Source: Desmodesmus armatus (lineage: Eukaryota > Chlorophyta > Chlorophyceae > Sphaeropleales > Scenedesmaceae). Taken from it: a stretch of 64,000 nucleotides of DNA. Below, piece by piece: positions 54,301-64,000 of the stretch. Where the stretch lies: positions 62,001 to 126,000 of the forward strand of contig VIIQ02000103.1 in NCBI GenBank assembly GCA_007449985.2. Reading direction: 5' to 3'. The notes beneath the pieces were generated by a model. That model had not been told where the DNA came from and did not search any database. It saw only the letters and a program-made list of their open reading frames with translations. Each line of letters begins with the position of its first letter. Positions within the stretch are counted from its first letter, which is position 1. The position numbers were made by a program, and so were the translations under genes.

Positions 54301-57300
54301 ATGGCAGCAGAAGACGTGGATGTCGACATGGGCGCAGCAGATGATGTCGAGGCTGGCAGCAGCTCCGACTCAGACCTTGAAATGGACGCAGGCTCAGAGC
54401 AGCAGATCATGCAGCTGGAGGAGCAGCTGGCAGCCAACCCAAACGACTACGACAAGCATGTCGCTGTGAGTGTAATACATGATGTTGACTGTCATCAAAG
54501 CACTTCCTCACAGAACAGCACGCAGTGCAAGAAGATGGCATGTGGTAATCACCGTGGGCGTGTGTGCACTGCATTGCTGCAGTTGATCAACATTCTGAAG
54601 CGCTGCAAGCTCAAAGCGCGCCTGTCAGATGCCAGACACCGCATGCGGAAGCTGTTCCCCCTGTCAGAGCAGCTGTGGCTGGACTGGATCAATGACAGCA
54701 TGGCTGACATCAGCACAGCTGAAGATGCTGAGGGACTCGAGCAGCTGTTCCAGCTGGCGACACAGGACTACATGTCAGTCAACATCTGGGAGTCCTACCT
54801 ACAGTGAGTCACCTCAGCTCTCTTCAATGCTGCTGCGGCAACACAGCTCGCACCATATAGTGCAGCTGGTTGCAGTGTGGCTGCCTTGTATGTGCTGCCA
54901 GCAGCAGTCTTGCAATATGACTGTTGGTGTGTGTGTGCTGCAGAGAACTGTCGTATAGCTTGTGACTGCTGCTGTTGCACATTGCTGTGCAGGTTACTTT
55001 AGATCACCACGAGCTGTACATTTGGGCAGCTGTCAGCACCGCTTCCGCAGTTGTGCAGTCCGGCGTGATGCTGTGTCAGCTTGGTGCCTCTGCCGCTCCT
55101 GTGTGCTTGCAGGTACCTAGCAGCGATTGACCCTGAGGTGTCTGCCAAGAGCCCTGCAGGCATCCAGGCTTTCAGGCAGGCTGCTGAGGCAGCACTGGCA
55201 GCAGCAGGCCTGCACCTCACAGAGGCAGCAACACTCTGGCAGGAGTACAGGTGAACAGCCCTGCAGTGCTCCCTTGCTGTATGCTCAGTACTGCTTAGCT
55301 AGTACATGTAGCTGGGTGTGAGGAGGATAATAGGCATACGTTTTGCAACTCAGTGTGGCAGTAGGCTATGTCTTGCACCAAGATTGATGTGCAGGCCTGA
55401 TGTGGCCCATCCTGCCGCGACAGCATGATTGAGGAGACCGCACATACCCCTCCTCTGCACAAGTCTCTGGCTGCCTTCCTCATCGCTCCTGCTGCTGACC
55501 GCATGCATACTACACTCTTCAATCATCCCTGCTGGTGCTGGTGCTGCTGCGTCAGGTCGTATGAGCAAGCAGTAATGGATGAGGGCAAGGGTGGTGACAC
55601 GCAGGCAGAGGTGGTGCGGCAGCTGTACCACAGGCAGCTGCAGACACCACAGCCCTCAGCACAGCAGCTGCTGCAGGGGTACGAGCAGTGGGAGCAGGAG
55701 CATGGGCAGGTGGGCACAGCTGGCACGTGGCGTGCTTGGGCCTTGGCTGCATGGAAGGCTTGCATCAATACTGCATGTGCATGGCTACAGCTGTTGTTAT
55801 TATCATCCCCAAGGTGCAGGGACAGAACAGCAGCCATCCAGCTACTAAATCAGTGTTTTAGAGCCAGCAGCAGCAGGGTGTGTCGCACTTTCACTTACAT
55901 GTTATGAACAATTCCGCTCTGGCACCTTCAGATACATTCATAGGTCTTGGCCCCTTGCACACCATACCAGCTCTGTCAGCTCTATGTGGTGTTGGCGTGG
56001 CTGCATCAAGCACTGTCACAGTTTGACAATGCTCAGACTGTTCCCGCCATTGTGCATTTGGTGTGTGTGTAAGAGATGGGCTGGACTCAAGCCGACACAA
56101 TCCTGCCGACAGTGATGAAGTCTTGTGGTTGGTCAGAGAGGATACAAGTGTGTATCTGCACTCTGCTGCTGTCATGTCGTGCTGCCAGGGCTCTGTGCCT
56201 CCTCACATCGGCTCAGCAGCCAAGCACAGCCAGGAGGCAGCAGACCTGCGTGCTGCAAACGAGGAGGCAGTAGCGCCTGGCAAGCCTGCTGATGCAAACC
56301 TGCTAGCAGCGTACATGGCCTACATTGCGGTAAGGAGGAAGGGTTCAGGTTTCAGATGGCATCTTGCCTGAGCTGCTACCCCCCGCCTTTCTAAGTTGCA
56401 GTGGGGTTCACATGCAAGCGTTCCTAGCCCTTCTTGGCGCTAGAAGTGTTCTTGTGTGCAGGCCAGCATGTGGTGTTCATGATGCACGCTGTTCAGCTGT
56501 ATCTGTGATTGGGTAGCTGGCATGCAGCAATAGTTCTGAGTGCTGGGCGCCTTTCCCTGCATGGGCTCTGGTCTCAAAGCTTCAAGCTGTCTGCGCACAT
56601 GCCTGCCGCCCCCTGCCCACCTGCCTGCCTGCCTCCCTTATCCTGCCTGCCTCACCCCGGCTGCTTGCCTGCCTCCCCCCCCCCCCCATGCCTGCTTGCC
56701 TCCCACTCTTTCCCACCCACCTGCAGCTAGAGAAGGCCCAGAAAAGTCCTGCTCGGGTGCAGCTGCTGTTTGAGCGTGTGGTGGCAAACTTCCCCGTGAC
56801 CAGTCAGCTGTGGCTGCAGTACGGGCGCTACCTGGAGTCAGAGATCAAGGTGCACGACGTCATCAACAAGGTACGGCTGCACCTGCTGCACTGTGCAGCA
56901 CCGTCGGTGCCGCGTGGGTGGGTGAGGGGCTGGGGGTGGAGGGGGGGGGGGGCATGCATGCATGCGTGCGCAGGGGCAGTGGGCTTGTGTGGTGGCTGAG
57001 GCACGCTGATGAGTTGGTTGTGAGTGTGTTGCCCATGCTATGATGCCAAGGCGTGCTGCGAACATGCCTCAAGATGGTGAGACTGCACCGTGCTGCACAT
57101 CCATGCCTTGTATGTCAGTGTACATGGGCTGCCTCTCTGTGTGGCGCCAACCCCGCTGCGTCTGATGTCAGTGCTGATGTCAGTGCAACATCGATCAACA
57201 GTCTCAGATATAGTACCTGGATCTTGCAAAGGCTTAGGCCGCAGGCTCCAGGCAACAGGTTTGCTGCAGGCTCACGTTACTTCATACACCCCCCCCTCCT

Positions 57301-60300
57301 CACAGGACAACCAAGGAAACGAACTTACCAGCAAGGTGTGGGGCAGAGTCATCTTGAAGCAAGCCGTCCCCTTGTGTTTGCTGCTGCTGCAGATGTATGC
57401 GCGTGCTGTGCGCAACTGCCCCTGGTCTGGTGCTGTGTGGGAGGCTGCCCTACGGGCTTTGGAGCGGTCGGGTGCAGCTGACGAGCAGCACCAAGCACTG
57501 GCAGAGCAGGCACTGGCAGCAGGGCTGCAGGTGGGTGGGTTGATGGGGGTCCAGACAGATAGGGTGTCAGGGACCATGTTGAAGCAGCTGTGGTGCCAGA
57601 TCCACCATGGTGGTAATGTTGTGGCTGGGCCAGAAGACCATTGTGTTGTGTTGGCCTTGCTGGACTCTGGTATGCTGGCCGCAGCTGCGCCGCAGCCGTC
57701 CTGCACTTTTACAACAGCTGTCCTGGTGAACTGCCATTCAGGGTACAATATAGGATTGTTTTTCAAAAAAACGCCAGCATATCAACACTACCTTGCTGCT
57801 GTTTCCTTGCCTGCAGGGTCCCGAGGACTACATGGCCGTCCTGCTGGCGCGTGCAGACTGCCTGCGGCACCACATACAGCCCAGCAGCAGACCCGGCTCT
57901 GACGTCGCAGTCAGCAAGCTACGTGCGTGGTTCGAACGCGGCACACAGGTCATGGCCACCTCATTCCCCGACCTAGTTGACTTCACCTTGCGGCTGCCTG
58001 GCTACTGGGCACATGTGGAAGGCGTGGTGTGCCAGGACTTGGATGCTATGCGCGCTGTGTGGGAGAACACCACCAAGGGAGCGCTGGGCAAGTGAGTGGG
58101 GCGGCAGGGGTTGTTGTTCAGCTGGAACCACCCTGCAATAGGTCAAGGGTCTGCAGCATGTTGATGGCACGGAAGGTTGTGTGTATACAGTAGCTGGTGG
58201 GATGTAAGGGGGCTCAGCAGGCTCAGAGGTTGGGACATCACTACACATGCTGTGCAACAGCAGCGGCAGTAGTATGATTGGCTGCTGTCATGATCACTGT
58301 AGTCCATGGGTCAGGTGTATCCATTCAGGACCTCTAGGGTGTGACGTGAGGGGGTGCTGCCATCCCTGGTAGCTGATTGTGCGCTACAGCACCCATGGTG
58401 CCGGCACTCTGCCTGAATACGTGAATCAGCATGGCCACTGCGTGTCCGATGCGCGCACAAACCAACAACAAAGTGTCCAACATGTGTTTATGTTTTCTTA
58501 CGCTTGGGAAACACCTCCCTGCTCCTGCTGCAGGTATGCAGACACCTGGTTGGCGTGGGTAGCGATGGAGCGGGGTTTGCGGCAGGTGCCTGCAGCCCGG
58601 TCCATCTTCAAGCGCTGCTTCAGCCGCAAGCTGGAGGCAGACGGCCAGCTGGGTGTGGCGCTGCAGTGGTTGCGCTTTGAGCGGGAAGAGGGCAGGTGGG
58701 GAGGGGTGCCGCCATGGTGGAGCAAACGCATCATTATGCTTTGTCCAGCAGGTCATTATGCTTTGTCCAGCAGGATGGTTTGCAAGAGCACTGTTCCCCC
58801 AGGTGCCGTAGTGTGAGGGCCCCGTGGCTGGCCCAGGCTGTGGCGGGCCAGATCACAAGATATGAACAGTACGTAGGAACACACTTGGGGCATTTTTCTG
58901 CTCCAGCGGCTGGTGGATGGGCAGTGTAGAGGTGCTTCCAAGCGCCCGTCGTGCAGTTGCATGGAGGGGTTTGCAGTCATTGTATGCTGGTGCAGGTGCA
59001 AGAGGACCGAGTTACTGCTTTCAAATGGTTGCCTGCTAGATGTGCACGTATGAGCTGACGCATTTGTGCTGTGCTTTGTGTAGGTGTGCTGTGCTGTGCT
59101 GTGCTGCAGTGCTACTGACTTGCACCACAAGAGGAGGGGTTTCTGCCTTCCTGCCGCCGTTTCGGTGCTGTGCCTGATATGCATGTGTGAGCTGACGCAT
59201 TAGTGCTGTGCTGTGCTATGTGCTGTGCTGCAGTGCTGATGACTTGCAGCAGGCCATCCTCAAGGTTGGGCCCATGCTGGAGGATGCCAATGCAGCAGCA
59301 GTGGCAGCGGGACACCAATCAGCAGCAGCAGATGCACGGGTAAGGATTGGGGCAGGCCTGCTGGGCTGCAGGCATGTTTATGGCTGGGGACGACAAGTGA
59401 TCGAAGTGTGTGTGTGTGTGGGGGGGGGACGAAGGAAAACACAAGCTGTTTTGCTTTGGGTCATTACCAGCGTGCAAGGCAACATCCACAGACAACTGCC
59501 ACTGCTGGTGCTGCAACAGCCGCTTATGGCAAACTACCTTGATGTGTGTTGATGCAACCGCAGGCCGCAGCGCGCAACGCACCCCAGCTGACGCGTGACC
59601 AGATACGGCAAATGCGGCGGGCGCATGACCCCAACTTCAAAGAACGTGAGTCACACAACGCTCACAGGTAACAGCCAGCCAGTAGACCTGCAGCAGGAGC
59701 ACTTGCCTGGCTGGTTTTGGAAGGATTGGTAGCGTGATAGGATGGTAGCCTACCACTTCATACGTCTGAGGCTGAGGTAGCATACCATCAGTGTGTAGAC
59801 TGTCCTGGTGTGCTGTTGCATTACTTGTGCCGCGTACCGCCAAGGCAGTAACAGTCCCGTCATACCCTGCTATGTGATGTTTTGCTCTATGCGCCCCGCA
59901 GGCAAGCCAGGCACCAAGCGGGATGTGGATGGCAATGAGGTGCCACAGAAGCGCAGCAAAGCAGCAGCAGCAGCAGCTGGCGGGGGTGATGGTGGGGATG
60001 CCATGGAGGTGTCGCTGCCTTCGCCCAGCGTGTCAGCACCAGCACGGCCTGGGGAGCGTGTCTGGCACAGCGACGAGCACACGGTGTTTGTGAAAGGCAT
60101 GGGCTTCCAGGTAAGGGCAATATCGTGGTACAGCTGAGCCTTGAGCGGTGTTGAGTACGGTCTGCCTAGGCTGCTGAGGTTGGGTCGGCAGTGCCCCTGC
60201 TGCACCCTTGCGTTCATGTTGACCATCCGCAGCGTAGGTGCTTGACCACTGCTTGTAAGACAATTCAAGGAGCAGCCGGAACATTTTGTGCATCTCTGTC

Positions 60301-61286
60301 TTGGCAAAAGCTGGGCCAGCGGAGCTGCTTGCACACTCCTCATGTCATCAATCTTGACACTTGTGTTTCCCACAATGTCTACCCTTCAGGTGAAGGAGGT
60401 GGACCTGCGGGGCCTGTTTGAGGGTCTGGCCGTCAAGGCTGTGCGCATCGGCATGGACAGGGAGACAGGGCAGAGCAGGGTGAGCAGCACGGGGCGGTTG
60501 GCTAGGGTTGCAGTTGGGCTGATGCCTTGGTTGTTCGGCTCATTTGTTGCGGTCTTGTGGACACAAGCACCCGCTGCCCTTGCTGTCAGAAACATTGGTA
60601 TCACCTTGTTGCATGGCCAGGGCAATTTGCTCGACATACTTGACCTCTACGCCAAGGGACCTTAAACAGCATCGGTGCAGTCCTTTCACGCCTCATGTCT
60701 GATAAAGCCGTCACCATCATCACCGTCCCCATGCCCTGCTGTTGCTGCTTTCATGGCCGTGTTTGCGCCCCTTTGCCTGCAGGGCTTTGCCTACGTCGAG
60801 TTTGAAACCGACGACGATGTGATCAAGGCCACAGAGAAGGACGGCAGTGAGGTCAAGGGCCGGCGGCTCAGCATTGCCAAGTCAGCACCCCCGGGCGCAG
60901 GCCGCGGGCGGGGAGGGCGCGGCCCCCGCGGCGGCTTTGGCGGAGATGGCAGGGGCATGGGCAGGGGAGGTCCGCATTTCGGGGGTGGTGGTGGTGGTGG
61001 GGATGGCAGGGGCAGAGGCAGGGGGCGTGAGGGTGGCGGCGGTGGACGGGGGCACCACGGACTGGGGTATCAGCCTGTTACGACAGCAGCAGCGGCGCTC
61101 ATGGGGCACCAGAAGAGGCATCTAGATGTGGGAGGGGATGCGGCAGGGGGTGGGGATCAGCAGGGGAAGCCGGTGACGAGTTTGATGCCTCGGGCGCTGG
61201 TGGCGAAGCATGCGGCGGGGGATGAGAAGCCGAAGAGCAACGCTGACTTCAAGGCTATGCTGCAGAAGCCTGCGCCGAAGGAGTGA
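54301..61286 (+). CDS. SART3: SART3/Prp24-like U4/U6 snRNP recycling factor
   Basis: Nuclear factor that helps re-form U4/U6 snRNPs after splicing. Exons: 54301-54465, 54583-54803, 55113-55250, 55556-55709, 56189-56329, 56727-56870, 57393-57530, 57817-58091, 58534-58695, 58803-58868 (66 nt, frame-neutral, uncertain), 59234-59339, 59564-59645, 59902-60110, 60390-60479, 60783-61286. Total 864 aa with the 66-nt exon, 842 without. Order: acidic N-terminus (SSSDSDLEMDAG); HAT repeats, roughly residues 50-500 (LFPLSEQLWLDWI, LWLQYGRYLES, MYARAVRNCPWSGAVWE); a basic linker; one RRM (RNP2 TVFVKGM, RNP1 RGFAYVEF, residues ~650-735); an RGG-rich stretch; and a C-terminal SNADFKAMLQK motif like the LSm-binding end of Prp24/SART3. 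Human SART3 has two RRMs and 963 aa, so only one RRM here is notable. The start codon leads straight into the acidic region. Confidence 0.9.
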
Positions 61287-61338
61287 GCAGCGGGGTGCGT
61301 TTGTTGAGTGACAAGTGGTGTGTCAACTAATGTATCAA

Positions 61339-61360
61339 GTATGCTGGTGCACCAGCATAC
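61339..61360. terminator. 22-bp perfect palindrome downstream of the SART3-like gene
   Basis: GTATGCTGGTG and its exact inverse CACCAGCATAC, 53 bp after the stop codon, followed at once by another palindrome (ATCACGTGAT, 61362-61371). In RNA it would form a hairpin in the 3' UTR. Its role (3'-end processing, stability or a transposon end) is unknown. Confidence 0.5.
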
Positions 61361-61403
61361 ATCACGTGATGTGCAGTGTTCGCGTAGGCGGCTTGTTGTG
61401 GTG

Positions 61404-61408
61404 TGTAA
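61404..61408 (+). promoter_or_regulatory. TGTAA poly(A)-type signal of the SART3-like gene
   Basis: TGTAA, the usual green-algal polyadenylation signal, occurs 118 bp after the stop codon on the coding strand. Position and motif fit, but a five-base motif is weak alone. Confidence 0.5.
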
Positions 61409-63507
61409 GGCTGGTGCTGCGCAAGTTTATCAAAAGTTGACTGACTTTGTTCTGTTTCTTGTGTCCACACTGGTATAGTTGCCTGCCCTCATCTCTGCAC
61501 ACAATAGGTTCCTAGCATGGCTGGCACTTGCTGCAATTCTGGTGGTTCTGCCTTCTTTGGTCAACCCGGTGTAGGTGGTGCAAACCACCGCAGGGGAGAC
61601 AACTTATGAGGTTCACCTGGCTCGATCCTGGTGGGCAATGCCATTATTGTTTGGCGAAAATGTCCATGTAACATACTCCCCCAAAAAGTGGTCTTCCAAC
61701 TAGTCCGGGTGCTGTCGCTTGAGCACGCGTCGCTGTGGGCAGGCTTCACACAGCTTTTTGATCCTTAGTGAGTGGTGTTGTCAGGCGGACAAGAGTCTCG
61801 GTCTGGCAGCTGTCACACGGCTTGCACTGTGTGCAGCCATCACTGCCGTCCAGCATGCTGGGTTCCATTCCTAGGACCCTGCTTTGCTCAGTCGGTGTCA
61901 CGGTTGTTCAAAAGGCATCAATGCCCAGGACTTCATACCTTGTCTGACCTGTTGAGCTTTTGTTCAACACGCCAACACACTACGAGCCCCCACATCAGGC
62001 CAAGCTGTGTGAGCTGAGGTCCCAACACCCTGCACTACAACCTGAGCGACCTACATGCAAGCACACACACATGCAAGCACAAGGCTCTGTTGTCATAGGA
62101 TGCTGTTTCTGACTTGACTTCATAGGCCGTGCTGCACCTTGTGTGCATCCTTGGACAGTGATGCCTAGCCAATATTCTGCGGGCTGCTTTTGCCCCGCTA
62201 TTTAGGGTATAGGTGTGAGAAGGGGTGACTCACACCTCGGTTTGACACGAGTAACTGTACGCGCCTGCACCCAGTAAAGCTGAGTCAGCCATTGGAACCC
62301 TCATGTGCCGCAGCTGCAATTAGGCAGTGTCACCGGCTTTATGAATGAAGAAGCTTGACAGCAGCTGCATTGCATAGCCAGCTGATGCTTGCCGCAGCTC
62401 TTTGGCTTGCTTTGAATGCTGTTGTGTGCACTCACTCCATGCCCGCATCAGCAAACGGCATACATTTCCAGCCGCGTTGTGCCCGGCACACGGTGAAGAC
62501 GCATAATGCAGGATGGTTACATGCCTTGATGCATGCGCACTGGGCGAGGATCACGGGTCATGACCCTAACCTTAGCCTGCCTGTGATACCTCACCACCGT
62601 GACCGCCATGTCAGATAGGCGCTTGGACGCAACACCCTCACCAGACAAGGCACTACTAGTATAATGGCACGACAGCACACAAACACACAGCTACGAACAC
62701 GGTGTGACAGCTGAATGCGACCATTTGGCGCGCTGCACGCCCCCGCTGGTCCTGCTGACCAACAGCATGCATGCACCACTGCCGATTCTAACTAGGCAAC
62801 AACAACGGCACTGCCGTCAGCTGAAGGGACTATCACTGCGACAGTGTGTTACACAGGCAGGGCCATCACCAACAACGCATTGAGGCACACATGCTGTCAA
62901 ACTGCCAGTGCAGTCGCTCTCGCACTTCCAGTGCAGTGAGGAAGCATGCAGCCTGGGTGTGTTGTTGCTAGCACTCCAGTGCACCTGCAGGCAGAATGTG
63001 CAGCACTACAGACAAACGATAGGGCGTGACATGCACAGATGCGATGCACACATGACGCATGGTGCACTGTGCAATCACGTGTGGCTTTTGTTAATCCGTA
63101 TCTGAGCTGCTCCTCCAGCATGAAACCAGCAGTATGCTGCTGCTACACGGATGAATCAAGCTGATGCATGGTGCCGTGGGAGCAGATATGTAGGCTTTAA
63201 CCAGCCTGCCTCAAGGGCAACTAGTGAGGCTGCTGGCCGGGCAGCGGCACGTACTCGCCCAGGGGGTTTCGGTGAGGCGGGACCTCAGCACCAGCAACTG
63301 CTCACGGCCACGCACCTGAAGAGAAGAGGGTAGTCACGCCAGCAAGTGAAGATAGCCCTCTGTCCACACCTGCACTGCACAACGATACAGGTGCAGCAAG
63401 CTGCTGCCATGCATGGCGCAAGTGTGCTGCATCAGCCCTTTAGCTGTGCTGCTGGAAATGCCTTGACCGCTCGGGGGTCGTGCTCGGGCGACAGCATAAC
63501 CTAGGGA
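61409..63507. other. Intergenic DNA, no supported gene
   Basis: Only short ORFs without domains. Nothing else recognised apart from ordinary CA- and GCATGC-rich patches. Confidence 0.5.
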
Positions 63508-64000
63508 AGGGCATGCAGGCTATGACAGACACACACCCTCCCCCCCTCCCGCCCCTCAGCCTCGCGCCCTGCCCAAGAAACAGCCCCCCCCCCCACCCCG
63601 GTTTTGGCAAAACTTGAAAACCCAACTGGCAGGAGCCAGCAATCTAGTGTGCTGCCGCTGCTGCTGCTCTCAGAAACACGCACGCCCTGATAACTGGGTG
63701 TTGGGGGATCGTCCACGCATCAGCCCAACCACGTTGGTCTGATGTGTGACGCCAGCACTCAGCAAGACCAAGGGCAATGCATGCAGGTTATAACAAACAT
63801 GCACCCCCCTCCCATCTACCCCCCCCCCCCCCGGCCTCTGCCCAGAAACACAAACTATCTATCCCCCCCCCCCCCCCCCCGCCATGCCCAATAAACTTGG
63901 CTGGCAGGAGCCAGCAATCTAGTGTGCTGCCGCTGCTGCTGCTCTCAGAAACACGCCCGCCCTGATAGCCGGGTGCTGGGGGGATCGTCCACGCATCAGC
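63508..64000 (+). repeat. Tandem repeat of ~270 bp with poly-C tracts, running out of the window
   Basis: 63508-63725 and 63779-64000 share GCATGCAGG-TAT-ACA at the start, C-runs in the middle, then GGCAGGAGCCAGCAATCTAG and the end GGATCGTCCACGCATCAGC. The last block is almost unchanged between units, so the array is fairly young; it continues past the window end. Confidence 0.85.

Overview
The window looks like nuclear DNA of a green alga, probably a chlorophycean. Its genes are cut by many short GT-AG introns (donors mostly GTGAG/GTAAG). Glutamine and alanine runs are encoded by CAG/GCA repeats, introns carry poly-C and CA tracts, and a TGTAA poly(A)-type signal follows one gene. All spliced models below were built by eye from homology, reading frame and splice sites. 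They close in frame except where stated.

Left block (1-12827): an LTR retroelement on the minus strand. It has a gag-protease ORF and a reverse transcriptase (RT) ORF that stops abruptly. Next comes a 5.8-kb cassette bounded by 52-bp inverted repeats. The cassette encodes a C5 cytosine methyltransferase fused to a Ty3/gypsy-type integrase, a PHD finger and a Tudor-like segment, plus a second Gag-like protein. This is the most unusual system in the window.

Centre-left (15677-25863, minus): an 18-exon P1B copper ATPase (1207 aa) with three N-terminal metal-binding domains. Two of its introns contain duplicated exon pieces.

Centre (27.4-43.95 kb): a roughly 5.3-kb tandem duplication, each unit carrying a secreted S1-type serine protease gene on the minus strand. 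The left copy is broken inside its signal-peptide exon by two head-to-tail elements (30988-37253). Their asymmetric terminal inverted repeats, subterminal hairpin and lack of a target duplication match Helitron2/Helentron elements. The intact paralogue supplies the empty site. The right copy has an early stop near its C-terminus, and both copies share an unexplained frame change in the catalytic-Asp exon.

Right block: VAC14, scaffold of the PI(3,5)P2 kinase complex (13 exons, 44068-50331, minus); ribosomal protein uL14/RPL23 (3 exons, 50937-52259, plus), divergent from VAC14; and a SART3/Prp24-like U4/U6 snRNP recycling factor (about 15 exons, 54301-61286, plus). These are conserved housekeeping genes with no operon logic. 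The rest is intergenic DNA with tandem repeats.
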